Shown: in pieces, positions 50,801 to 61,622 of the stretch
How positions within the stretch are numbered: the stretch's first letter is position 1
Layout: each line of letters begins with the position of its first letter
From: Undaria pinnatifida
Lineage: Eukaryota; Sar; Phaeophyceae; Laminariales; Alariaceae
Assembly: GCA_012845835.1 (NCBI GenBank)
Contig: JABAKD010000007.1
Span: 2,205,516-2,269,515, forward strand
Length of the DNA: 64,000 nt
Direction: 5' to 3'
The notes under the pieces: model-generated
What the model saw: the letters and a program-made list of their open reading frames with translations, nothing else
Told to the model about the DNA's origin: nothing
Databases searched by the model: none
Made by a program: the position numbers and the translations under genes

Positions 50801-52789
50801 AGGTGTCGTCCCTTTTTCCCCCCCGATTCTTGCCTTCAATTTTCATCGTGCATCGTAGGGTTCAGCAATCCCACTGCTCGTCGATTTTTCATCGAGTGTG
50901 GCTAACTCACGCTCTCGCGCTTTCCGCAAGTCAATTTGTGCACAAGAAAAGGTCCCAACGAATTTATACGAGAGCGTATACGGCACCCTGTCTTGTTCCA
51001 TCCCGCTCACCTGCGTACGTTGCCAGAATACTGTCAAGACTATCGACGTATGCGTGCCAGGTACAAATATGACACCCCCCGTTAGCTAACCCCCCTTCGG
51101 ACGAGAAGAGTGCAAACGCCGAGCGGCGCGACGACATGTGGAAACCCGTTGACACTTCCTGTTTTTTATTATTATTTTTTTTTTTTTCTTATTCTCCGGC
51201 GGATGGGGAAAAAAAGCTTTAGCTCACTACACTTCCACGTATTTTCATACGCGTCGTGTGTCGCTGTTCTTCGCTGTGTGACCTCCCGGGTTTTGGATAA
51301 GACAGTCTCTTGAAAGTCATGCGTACATGGGTGCTGTCTTACGTGTTACCAGGGTATGGTGCCAGGCACATGGTAAAGTACGAATTGCTCTCTTGCGCAA
51401 ATACAACAGAAGACGGCAGTGTTGGGCGTCGCCCTGTCCGTCTGATTTGCTTGCTCTCGAAAGAGTGTTGATTGAAGTTTCCTTATGAGGTGCTTGTTGT
51501 GTGTTGTCGTGCTGGTGACGCTTGTGTAATGTCGTGTGTTTTTACCGCGCACGCTTGCAGCCGCTACATTGCAAGTGAGAGTGTTGAATGCCGGTATTCC
51601 ACTAACGGTGTCCTGCGCTGTATGTCGCGATGGTGTCGCATGTGTGATGCCCGTGTGTTTGTCAGACATATGTGGTCTTGAAAGAGTGTTGAACTTTCTT
51701 AACGACACGCTGCTGTGCGTTGTCATGCTGACGACGTGTGTGTTTTCCCGCGCGCCCTTTTACAGCCACTACACGGAAAGGAAAAAATGCGGCCCACGCA
51801 GCGGACAGAAAAATACAAACGGTGGTGGCGGCGGTGGCCCCAGACGAGCAAGGACAGCTCCTTCCCCCGAACCGTCTGCAGCAACAACATCAACCTCCTC
51901 AAATACCCGCCATGCCGCACCCTCTCCGCAGCAGCGCGGCGGCAGCAGCAGCTCGACGCACGGCAAGCGAGAGCAGTCTTCCTCCTCCTCTGATCGCGAT
52001 AATGATGATGGTGCCCCGCCGGGGGGAGGAGGCGGAGGTTACTCGGGACTGAGGCTGGGCCCCCCCCCTCCACAGCACGCGGCACCTCAGCTTTGTTTTG
52101 GAGACTTGAGCGGAGAAACTACTTGCTTGGATCACACTGACTCTTCTGACGCCCCCCCCCCCTCGCAAATCCTTCTCCGGGATGAGTCTGGTAGCAGCTG
52201 GTGGTCTCTCGAGGATGGTGCGTCGTCGAGCCATACCGCTGGCTTGCCCGGACTTTCCGGGGGGGGCTCTTCCCGGATAGCTTCCTCGAGGAGCCGTGGG
52301 CGGTGGGGCCACCAACAGCAGCGGGAGCAGCAGCAGGAGGCACAGCAAGGGCAGGAGCGAAGGCATGACCGTAGCAGCGGCTATTGTGACGATGATCGTC
52401 AGTACCACCACGACCACCATCGCGGGGGGAGGGACGGCGGGGGCACGCGTTTGGGTTTGGGTCGTGGTGGTGTTGGCGTGCCCGCGGGAAGAAGGGAAGC
52501 GGCGGGGTCCGGGAGCGGCGGGAGCGCGGAGGAGTCCTCGGAGGAAGATGTTTCGGAGGAAGGTTTTGGTCAGGCGGAGGAGGAGGTAGCCGCCCTGTTG
52601 GTCCGACTAGGAAAGACGGACACCTACTTTCAAGGGTTTTCTGACGCTGACGACGATGTCCGGGAGGCTAGATTGTCCGCCGGTCATGATGCTAACGTTA
52701 ACGCTAACTCGAGAGCCGTGGCGCAAGAGCAGTGGGGTATTGTCGGCGGTGGCATGCATGGTGGGGGGGGTGAGAGGAGGTACTCATGA
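47835..52789 (+). CDS. fungal-type Zn(II)2Cys6 transcription factor (three exons)
   Basis: Likely nuclear DNA-binding regulator. Exons 47835-47893, 48665-48736 and 51766-52789 join in phase to 1155 nt (384 residues plus stop). The joined N-terminus has six cysteines spaced CX2CX6CX5CX2CX6C with the KRRCDGQDPCTRC core, an exact zinc binuclear cluster, followed by a basic HYTERKKCGPRSGQK linker. Intron 1 splits the Ser before the second Cys and intron 2 splits the codon of the sixth Cys, so the motif is invisible in unspliced frames. The remaining ~330 residues are Ser/Gly/Gln/Asp-rich and probably disordered, with an acidic EESSEEDVSEEGF and EEEVAALLVRLGK near the end. No fungal middle homology region is seen. 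The frame is open upstream to 47685, but 47835 gives a compact start. Confidence 0.85.
48665..48736 (+). CDS. zinc-cluster gene exon 2
   Basis: A 72-nt exon (acceptor tgaaaacag, donor gccatg/gtgagt) encoding CVSSKRRCDGQDPCTRCLRR and KKP. It begins and ends inside codons that complete the cluster with its neighbours. It supplies cysteines two to five. Confidence 0.88.
49870..50065 (+). mobile_element. SINE-like element, family C
   Basis: Starts near cgacgccagtcgacgaagg and has aaaaatgctgagttctgctc, atgaaggcac, a ggggaagggggaggaagg block, gtgaccccggaactg and an A-rich tail at 50050-50068. It lies inside intron 2 of the zinc-cluster gene. Confidence 0.75.
50752..50970 (-). mobile_element. tRNA-derived SINE, family A, lacking the head
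   Basis: Reverse-oriented body from ctttccagcttctggacaag to gtcccaacgaatttatacga. The tRNA-like head is absent. It is in intron 2 of the zinc-cluster gene. Confidence 0.8.
51175..51275 (+). repeat. dispersed short repeat (CTCCGGCGGATGGGG family)
   Basis: T-rich lead, then tctccggcggatggggaaa, ctcactacacttccacgtat and tacgcgtcgtgtgtcg, as at 19090-19170. It lies about 500 bp before exon 3 of the zinc-cluster gene. Confidence 0.75.
51766..52789 (+). CDS. zinc-cluster gene exon 3
   Basis: Begins after acceptor cccttttacag and completes the sixth cysteine. HYTERKKCGPRSGQK comes first, then poly-Gly, Ser-rich, Gln-rich (REQQQEAQQGQE) and His/Asp-rich segments. The TGA ends at 52789. The frame continues upstream of 51766 but loses protein character there. 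Codon use and low-complexity runs fit a disordered activation region. Confidence 0.85.
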
Positions 52790-53489
52790 TGCATGAGGGC
52801 AGGCAGCCAGAAACTTGTGGACGAAAGTTGGGTGGCGAACACGTGAGATTGTGCGTCGATATGGATTGTGCACCGATACGTGCGCCCCCCATCCCCACCC
52901 CCTCCCCGCCCCTTTTGGCCGATTTTACTTAGTGGAATGGATAGTATCAGAGGGTGATTTGTTTTTTACAGCAGTGTTGTAGTAGTGGTATGATCGTTTG
53001 ACAGCAGTGAATGCGGTAGGTACTTGCTACAAGAGGTTGACGTTGATTTATTTGTTTTATCCCCCTCCCCCTCCCCCCCAGTATTGAAGGTATAGAGCTA
53101 CGCCCGAGGTGTGTGCTGCTGTTTCATTGTTCGTGTTTCGCATGCGCAATATTATTAAGAAATCACGCGCACGCAGCAATTGTGCAGGCGTTTTTCTTTT
53201 TTTTTGTACTGTTTCGCGTGTGTTTTTGGTTGCGTCCTTTTTTATGGTAATTTCAAGTATAAGCGCCCCCCCCCATGAGAGGGCAAGAAAAGCTCTTTCC
53301 ACGTATGTATACGTAGGCTGTTGGCTGTTTATTTGTTGTTGCGGACGGTGTGTGTTTTGGCAGTGAGCGGTCGTAGAAAAGTATTGTCATCCCTTCAACT
53401 ACTGGGAAAATGAACCCCCACACTAATTCTAAGTATTTTTTCGGAAAACCGTGGTTGTGTGGTTCTGAAAGGGTTTCAGGTTGAAGCTA
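52790..53489 (+). other. presumed 3' UTR and flank of the zinc-cluster gene
   Basis: No coding signal is seen. The first ~250 bp after the stop would be 3' UTR. C-rich runs occur at 52885-52912 and 53060-53082, and no strong AATAAA lies close to the stop. Confidence 0.4.
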
Positions 53490-53970
53490 TGGTTTTTCCT
53501 TCGTACGAAATGTTGTGCTGTGCCGATATGTGCGGTGCATATCGTCCAGCTGTCGGTCGTTGTGGGTGGTTAATGTCGTGTCGGAAGTTTCGATATATCG
53601 TTTTATATCGAATTTTCGACGTGATGTGATGTCGAAATCTAGAACCAGCTGTCGGTATTGGTGTTATGTACCGTATCGGAAAATCGATATTCATCATGTC
53701 GGCTTTTTGAATACATCGAAGGTTCGATATATCTGATGTTTCGTATCAGAAATTCGATATATACCGTATCGAACGTTTCATCTATGGAAGTTTCGATATT
53801 GTCGAAGTATCGAATTTCGATGCATTGTATCGAGCAGGTTTTGCCTTCTATCCCTTGGCATCCTCGTATTTTTTTCGCTGATTACTGCTGTAGGGAAGTT
53901 TCCACGTACCGGTATAAAGTACAAAAGCGTATCGATTTGATTGTTCGTTTGTCGGTATCAAATATACCGA
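53490..53970 (+). repeat. TTCGATAT-rich repeat block
   Basis: Degenerate units of atcgaa, ttcgatat and gtatcg recur over about 450 bp. The last part (tatggaagtttcgata to gcgtatcgatttgattgttcg) is a diverged copy of 12055-12235, so this is a dispersed element and not only simple sequence. Confidence 0.6.
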
Positions 53971-56494
53971 ACTCGCGATATCCATCATTCGCTATAATTA
54001 GTATTATTAGTAGTCGGTATGCAAGCTCTCGGTTGGTCGCCTTGGTTTTGCTTGCTCACGTAATTTCCAGGTGCTTGCTTTTCCTTTGTTGTCGAGACTT
54101 TGCTTGCTTTGGCCTGGCTTGGAAAGCAGTCGCTTGCGTTTGAAAACAATTCCTCGCTTTTGCCCTGCTTTTGCGTTAGTCTTATTTTCGCTTTGCCCTG
54201 CCTTGCTTGGAGAGGCATTTGGGCACCTGTTTCGGCGACGTGATAAACCTTGGGGATCGTGCTACATGGCAGCGCCAACTGACTGGCACGACAAACATTG
54301 CACACTGGTTGGTGCATGCCAAGCTTGGCTAGTCGCCGCGTCTTTCTGCGGAAGCAGTGAAACGTACTGTTTGCGTCTTTCTATCCAAGAAAATGCGTCA
54401 GATATTACGCGACAGAAATCTACAGCGTGCATCAGCAGGACGTACTGCTGTCATAGCGGTAGGTTCGGTTTGTGTACTGAGCCCAAGAAATAAGGCAGCG
54501 TTAATAACGTTGCTGTCATTTCTAGAAGTGTCTACCGTGTAACACGGATGTTAGTAAGGTAACACGCCCCCTACGACGATTTCTTCCGCTGATTTTTTTT
54601 GACGACGGCGAGAGTGCACACCGAACAATGCTTCTTTTGTGTCAAGATATCCACGTTTTTTTCCAACGCCGCCGTTTTCGTTGTGTGTGCTCCCCCTTGC
54701 TTCGGAGAAAATCGGCTGTGAATTTCGTCCCAGGGAGTGTGTTATCTTGCGCGTTGCACGACATAGCCCCCCCCCCCGTATTCCTGAGCGATTGGATTGC
54801 CTGCTTATCTCTTGATTGGTTGCTTCGGTAGAGTACTTACTACCGAAGTATAAAGTTTTTTTTTTCGCTCGGTAAATACGCTGGCGACGCCTTGGGTATG
54901 GTTTCGTAAGGCTTCGATACCGGCACCCGACACACCGGTAACTTCGGTACGCCCACCAAGAACACCCTCAGTACCGGTTTACCCTCCCGGACATACCCTT
55001 GATTTGAGTGCGTGTCCTCCCGTGGTTCGAGTACATCTCGCGGAACGCGCCCTGCTCGCAGAAGAAGCACCAGTTGTTTGCGTTGTCTTTGCAAACTCGT
55101 CTTTCGTTTTAGGTCTTTGCAAACTCGTCTTTCGTTTTAGGTTGCTGTCTGTCTTTGAGCTTTCGCCGTGCGTCCACATACCGCCCCCGTCTGCGGTATG
55201 GGATGAGGTAATCAGCGTACATGGAGGTAGAATTCGGTGCGTTATTTTCTACAACCCTTTTTAGTGGCCGATTTTGCAAGCTAATACCGTAATCCCCGGC
55301 TTCCGCGTAGCAAGTAATGAGTCATTTATTTATATCGTTAGAGTCGGAATTGAGTACGTACCGTCTTGTTTTGGTTGCAAAGAGCGTCGGAATTGAGCAC
55401 GTGCCGCCTTTCTTTGGTTGAAAAAGAGTGTGTTGGTTATGTTAGCCGTGGTATGTATGGTTTATGGGTATGTGATGGTGCGGCGTATCGCCATTATTGT
55501 GCCCTCTTAATATCTTAGTTTTAACGTTGCCGTACTACTGTACCTCGATGTGATACCATTGGATGTGATACCATTGGTTGTGGGTTGGTATTATTTTTCT
55601 TGTGTCGGTACGCCGGTGTATGTCTGTATGTGTGTGTTTCTGTGTGGTGATAGGGGAGCGGTCGCGGGAGGACCATGGTCCCATCGTGTCCTTGCGGTGA
55701 GTAGGTAGCAGGTCGCCACAATTGGCGTGCTGCAGTAATCAACTATACTACCACCATTTTTGTGTTTGAAATGCCCCCCATCCCCGCCGTCTTCACATTA
55801 TTGTGTGTACGTTTTGTGGCCGTCCGTCCCCAAAGCACATTATATTTGCACCGGGCCATGATACGTAGCTCCATACAACAAACACGTTGGTTTTTGTGCT
55901 TACCAGCATTTCTTGGTGCATCTGTATACTTGATGTTGCTGAAATTGGTATCCTCGCACGCCCGTGCAACCTGACTACTGCAGTTTAGCCGTAAACTGGT
56001 GAACATCACGCCGACCCAATATATTTGGCGCTGTATTATTACATGGTTCTGTATACATGAATACGCCTATTATAGCCTTGTTGTCTTATTACCCTTCTTG
56101 CAATCTATCGCCTCTACTTCTTTCGTCAACGTCCACAACAAAAGTCAACTCTCTAAACGACAAGCATAGTGACTGAATAGTGCGGCGTGCAAAAGGAGTA
56201 CTTACTATTAATATTACTAACCTGCGCCTGGTACTACTTGCCGGCATTTGTTACAGCATCACCAGCAACCCGTACTCAACCGTAACAAGCTATCATGCAA
56301 CGACAGATCACTTGGGGGCGGGGTTGCTCTCACTCTTTCTCACTTGCAACTTTAGCGAAAAAACACATCGTTCCTCCATTTCGTTGCTGAAATTGGCAAC
56401 CCCCTCCGACCCTCTAACCTAAAACTGAATTATTAAGCCGTACACTGGCGCGCAGCACGCCAACGCATAGTGTTGCTGGCGCTGCAGACTGATT
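53971..56494. other. no recognised gene
   Basis: Frames of 60-140 codons occur on both strands, but none shows domains, exon boundaries in phase or conserved motifs. Small tandem duplications at 55085-55578 are listed separately. Confidence 0.4.
55085..55142 (+). repeat. exact 28-bp tandem duplication
   Basis: The unit tctttgcaaactcgtctttc followed by gttttagg occurs twice without a mismatch. Two further small tandem duplications follow: about 45 bp at 55335-55425 (cggaattgag-acgt) and 14 bp at 55548-55578 (atgtgataccattgg). Confidence 0.85.
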
Positions 56495-56750
56495 CTACGG
56501 TACTCCCCCCCCCAAAACCAGCGATTTTCTTTTAACAAACGTTTCGTTGCTGTGCTCGGTACACGAGGAACGGTGCTATGAAAAGGACATCTTCACATGT
56601 TTTCTTGTCTGCGAAGGACTATCGACTGATGATGATGACGTCGGGGTGGCAAGGGGCACCGTATTTCAGGAGATACGGCCGTGGGCTGGTTTCAAAACCG
56701 ACGGTTTTGTTAAAGAAAAGTCGGGCGGGCTACCGCAGAACGACTCTGCA
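56495..56750 (+). mobile_element. short non-autonomous element, copy 1
   Basis: Runs from tacggtactcccccccccaa through aaccagcgattttcttttaa and gatgacgtcggggtggcaag to gttaaagaaaagtcgggcgg. Related copies are at 61410-61622 (same strand) and 63025-63275 (opposite strand). The 63 kb copy has tacgat at both ends in inverted orientation, suggesting a MITE with short terminal repeats. Confidence 0.7.
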
Positions 56751-57894
56751 TTACACTTTGATATCATACGCGGATCGTACCACAAGCAGGGGTTGTTAGT
56801 GGTGCTCACTTTTTCTGTCGTATGCTGTGCCATATAGAGGGAGCTCGGGATGTCACTCCAGGCATGGCTGTTTCATGTTGTTTTGTGAGCGGGTAAGAAT
56901 CTCGTTGACTCTCGAGAGCGCTCTTTACTCAAATGATTTAAGTGTTCCCGCTACCGTGTTCAAAAGTGATAATGAGTTCTCGCTCTCAAAGCGAATAAGG
57001 GTGGTGCAAAGAGATGCGCACTTGGGTTTCAGTGTGTGAAAATCCCCCAATCCGGACCATTGGTGGCTACACCTATCCGGCAAGAAACCATGCTGTGCTA
57101 AAAAGAAACCATCCGGGTGTGCTGGATCGCCTGGCGTGCTCCTCGGGGAAAAAACCACGCGTTCTCGTTTTGCGTGGGTTACTTGTGTTCCTCGACCCTC
57201 TGGCCTTGGACTCGCTCATAAATAACAACCCTGAGCGGCGGGAGAAGGTGTGTATGAGTGTTACAGCGCCGGGGCGGCAGAACGAGACGGGGCCGGCGTC
57301 ATCTGGAGGTCAAAAGTGCTGTTACCGGGCCGTGACCGGGATACCCGCTTCGCGCCGACGATAGTCATGCGTCGGGCAGCGGGGGTGTTGCGGCGCATAC
57401 ATATTATGCTGGGAAGTTTGGCTGCGTGTTTATCTACGCATATATATTCCATCATGTCCATCTGGATAAAAATGTTCATTACGTACGCCAAAAAACACGA
57501 AAAAACAACGAGGGAAACAGCGAAATGTGCCATACATGATATAATATGTGAAAAAACAACCAGAAACAGCTTTGAAAGTATTACCGGTACTCTCTATTTA
57601 GCACGAGGTATCAGTACCAGGTCATAGTAGTGCAGATAGGTACAGAGTGAAAAAACCGTGGCATTAGTATCATCGATCGCCACAGTCGCCGAAGTTCACT
57701 GATTGATGAAGGTCTTTCAGCCCATCGCTCGCAAGAAAAGAGTTGATCGTGCTACACCAGCACGCACGATGATTTGCTTGTGTTGTTGTTATCAATAAAA
57801 GGCTACATACGTACATACGCCTATTAGTTTAATAGTCTTTTTTACGTCATTACTGCTACCATCCTGCTGCTATTATTACTACTGTTATAAAAAT

Positions 57895-58720
57895 ATAATT
57901 ACACTCCAGCTGTGAGGTCGAATATTTTGTCGAAACTCATCCTTGCAAGCTGTGTGTGATACTCCGATCGCGCGTTTTACGGGTTTTGTGTCCTCATTAA
58001 GGATATAGGTCGGCGACTCCCCTTGCAACTACAGCAGTGTAGCTATCAGGGTCAACAGGGTGATGTTAGGCAATCTGTGCGTGGAAACTGTAAAACCCGT
58101 TTCTGAGGGGGACAAAATCTGACAGCTGTGGAAGGAAATGCATCAGTTTATCAAGTGAATCCTGTAAGTCGAATATCCGGTGAGGGGAGGGCGGAGTTTT
58201 TAAGGACGTGGGGGCCTGATTTTGATCAAAAGGCGGGCGGGAGGAGGGGGTGAGGGGGGGGAGGGGACGGGTGGTGCAGGTCAATTTGTGCGTGGAAACT
58301 ATGAATAATTCTTGTGGGGGAGGGGGGGGGGGGGGGGGGTGTGGCGGGGGGGGGCCGGGGGGCGGGGGGGGGAGGGCTTTAGGTCGCATAGATGTAGGGG
58401 TTTGCCATGCGCGTGGTGCTAGGTCTAGGCGATGGTGCGGGTGGTGGGGAAGGAGGGGGCGTTGGGGGCGGGGGTGGGTGGGAATTACAGCAGCGGCATG
58501 GACGGCTCTGAAACGATAACGAGGCGATATCCAGGGCATGGAAGTGTTTATTACTCTGGCGGATTTCGATATTAGGTGGGGCGTTTAAGCAAGAGAAAGC
58601 GAGGGAAAAAAAGAAGAAGAAAAAAAAAAAGGCGCGGGGGGGGGGGGGGGGGGAAAGGGTTTTCAAGAGGTTTAGGTCACATATAATATAAAAATCACGG
58701 ATTTGGTCGACACTGATGTT
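57895..58720 (+). mobile_element. foldback element (copy 4), left arm and interior
   Basis: The left arm starts at ctccagctgtgaggtcgaat (57903) and runs through the bgcgactccccttgcaacta-type segment and tatcagggtcaacagg. The interior has G tracts at 58315-58375 and 58635-58655, with gcagcggcatggacgg and gtggaagtgtttattactc boxes. Further diverged interior units follow to 59150, including another G tract (58982-59027). Confidence 0.78.
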
Positions 58721-59389
58721 CGCAACATTGTGTGTGATCCTCCGATCGCGCGTATTAATCATATACGTAGGGGCTTGCTATACGCGCGGTGCTGGGTCTA
58801 GGCGATCGTGCGGGGTGTGGGGAAGGAGGGGGCGTTGGAGGGGGGGAGGGGGGATTAATGAAAGCTACGTCATAGATGGCTAGAAAGATAATGACGTGAT
58901 ATCAATTGCTTAGAAGTGTTTATTACTCTGGCCGATCTCGATTGTAAGTGGGGGCGTTTGAACGAACTGGGCGGGGAACAAAGGGGGGGGGGGGGGGGGG
59001 GGGGTGGGGGGGGGGGGGGGGGGGGGAGCGCGGAGATGAGTTGGAGCTACGGCATGGATGGCTAGATGGATAATGAGATGATATCAGCTGGCTGGTAGTG
59101 TTTACTACTCTGGCAGATTTTGATTTCAGGTGGTGCGTTTAAAAAAATGCATTAATAGTATCATGTGTGCTACTATCAAGGTAGTACCTTTTCGCCAGTT
59201 ATTTATCGTTCTGAATCGTCATTTCCAACTCATATAATTTTCATTCTAATTCCAAGTGTTTTGTCCCCATATCGAAAGTGCGGTGCTAAAAGGGTTAAAC
59301 CGGTCGCCCCGGTGGTCTAGCAGTAGTAGTAGTAGTAGTTGTAGTAGTAGCGGTTACCCCCGAATACTACTATTAATAATAAAAGTTTT

Positions 59390-59830
59390 GGACGCCTCGG
59401 TGAAGAAGGCAGCGACCCGATCGATCAGGCAGCGGCGAGCATCGTCGGAGGAAAGGACGCATCGTCCCGAGCGCGGAAAGGTGTCTGCAGGGAGCGCGTA
59501 TTCCAAATCATCTCTGTGACGTGACCACTCAGGTCGCGATTTCGCGCAGAGTTCATCGATATAAACGAGCTCTGAGGGACCGCCAGGCCGCGAGGGGACG
59601 GGAGGAAGAAGCAGAAGGACTACGGCCACTGGCGTGAGGTGGTGGTATTGATGAGGATTGAGGTAGACTAAAAGCTAAATCGCATACCAGGTATAAGGCA
59701 AGGAAGCAGTAAATAAAAAAAGGAGAAGATGTGGGGAAATGAAAAGGGCAAATGGTTGGCAGAAGATACCACTCACTGCTTTATGGAGGGATTATTCGAC
59801 TTCGTATCATGTTAGATACTACTGCTTTAT
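59390..59830 (+). mobile_element. 5'-truncated copy of the 39-44 kb retrotransposon
   Basis: Translation begins within the C-terminal coding region. It gives ASIVGGKDASSRARKGVCRE and VFQIISVT, then a stop, then RDRQAARGREEEAEGLRPLA after a frame change. These match ASIVGRTDASSLARKGVCKE and RDRQAARGREEESGGLRPLA of the large copy. The 3' UTR follows to about 59830. Truncation from the 5' end is typical of target-primed reverse transcription. Confidence 0.88.
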
Positions 59831-59869
59831 GCAAGGAAATTCGATTTACATCGGAAGGGCATCTACGGT

Positions 59870-60153
59870 ATACTGTACCCCTCACCTAAAGCCCTTCCCC
59901 CCCCCCCCCCCCCCCCCCCCCCACCCCCCACCCCCCACCCCCGCCCCCAACCACCACCCTCCCCCCCCAACCTATCCCAACCCCACCCCCTCGAATACTC
60001 CACCCTCTCTTTACTCACTGATTGTACGACTTACCCCAGGATATACACGATAAACTGATGTATTATTACCAAAAATGTCACATTTATCCCCTCGAAATAA
60101 TGTATAGTTTCCAGGCACATATCAAGCTGCCCCCCCCCCCCCCCCTCCGCCCC

Positions 60154-60187
<34 letters not shown>

Positions 60188-60590
60188 CCCCCAATAATAT
60201 ACTGGTGCCAAAACCGTCAGATTTATCCCCTCGAAAGGATTTATAGCTTACATGCACAAATTGCCCCTTCCCCCCCCCCCCCCCCCCCCCCGCCCCCCTC
60301 CAAACCCGCTCGCTTTTGATCAAAACCAGGCCCCCCCTTTCCCTTCACAGCTGTCAGATTTTGTCCCCCTCAGAAACGGGTTTTATAGTTTCCGCGCACA
60401 GACTGACTAAAATCATCCTGTTGACCCTGATAGCTACACTGTAGCTGTAAGGGGAGTCGCCGACCTATATCCTTAATGAGGACACACAACTCGTAATGCG
60501 CGCGATCGGAGTATCACACACAGCTTGCAAAGATGAGTTTCGACGAAATCTTCGATCTCACAGCTGGAGTGTATTTTAATTTTTATAATA
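59870..60590 (-). mobile_element. foldback element arm, near-identical inverted twin of 33140-33690
   Basis: The reverse complement of 59985-60590 matches 33140-33690 almost base for base. Shared sequence includes aaggggggcctggttttgat, gcgagcgggtttggaggg, the three gaggggataaa boxes and the tcactgattgtacgac segment. The G tracts differ in length. The right arm ends at gctggagtgtattt (60570). Confidence 0.85.
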
Positions 60591-60604
60591 TTGTCGGAGG
60601 GCAA

Positions 60605-61003
<399 letters not shown>

Positions 61004-61004
61004 G

Positions 61005-61320
61005 CGTTGGTCCTTGGGTTCGATCTCCACCGTGCGTGGTGGTGAGGTTTTGAATTTATTTGCAAATAAAACGATCAACTACCTGCTGCTGAGAACGCCT
61101 AGCAGCGTGGGTAGGCACAATTCGACGCGAGTCGAAGAGGGAAGAAAATGCTGAATGGAATCCTTCTCGCGACAAGAACGAAGGCACGCGTATGTATGTA
61201 CCGTAGTGGGGAGGGGGGAGGAGGGCCCGCCGTGTGACCCCGGATCTGGGTTGCTACTGGGAGGGAGCGCGACAGTGGTGCGAGGATAGTAAATGGGATG
61301 AAGAAAAAAAAAAAAATGTA
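61005..61320 (+). mobile_element. SINE-like element, family C, with possible head
   Basis: The body (61100-61320) matches 49870-50065 and the reverse of 12610-12830, ending in an A run at 61303-61317. Upstream, ttgggttcgatctccaccg (61013-61031) resembles a B box and may be the tRNA-derived head, although no clear A box precedes it because the AAT array abuts it. Confidence 0.7.
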
Positions 61321-61409
61321 AACATCCCAAATCGTCAGAATGCGGCATCCTTGTTGTGCCATAAAATTGTTATGTATCCCTCGGCCATGTATGTGGGATT
61401 GTTTGTTGG

Positions 61410-61622
61410 TCTGATTCTACGATGATACCCCCCCCAAACCAAGCGACTCCCTTAAACGAACATTTATTTCGTGGCTTCTCACTATATACAATATATATAT
61501 ATATATATATGTGTGTTCCTGTTTGCAAAGCACTATCTATCGAACGATGACGTCCGGGTAGCAAGGAGCACCGTATTTAACAGGCGGTTTCGGTAAAGAA
61601 AAGATTGGGGGGGCGGGGAGGG
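61410..61622 (+). mobile_element. short non-autonomous element, copy 2
   Basis: Runs from ttctacgatgatacccccc to ggtaaagaaaagattggggg, with a short at repeat (61487-61512) in the middle. It matches the element at 56495-56750 and abuts the LINE fragment that follows. Confidence 0.7.

Noticed and set aside
57240-57420. Candidate plus-strand exon (VYECYSAGAAERDGAG frame)
   Set aside because: It reads somewhat like protein and follows an ag, but no domain, neighbour exon or phase-compatible partner could be found.
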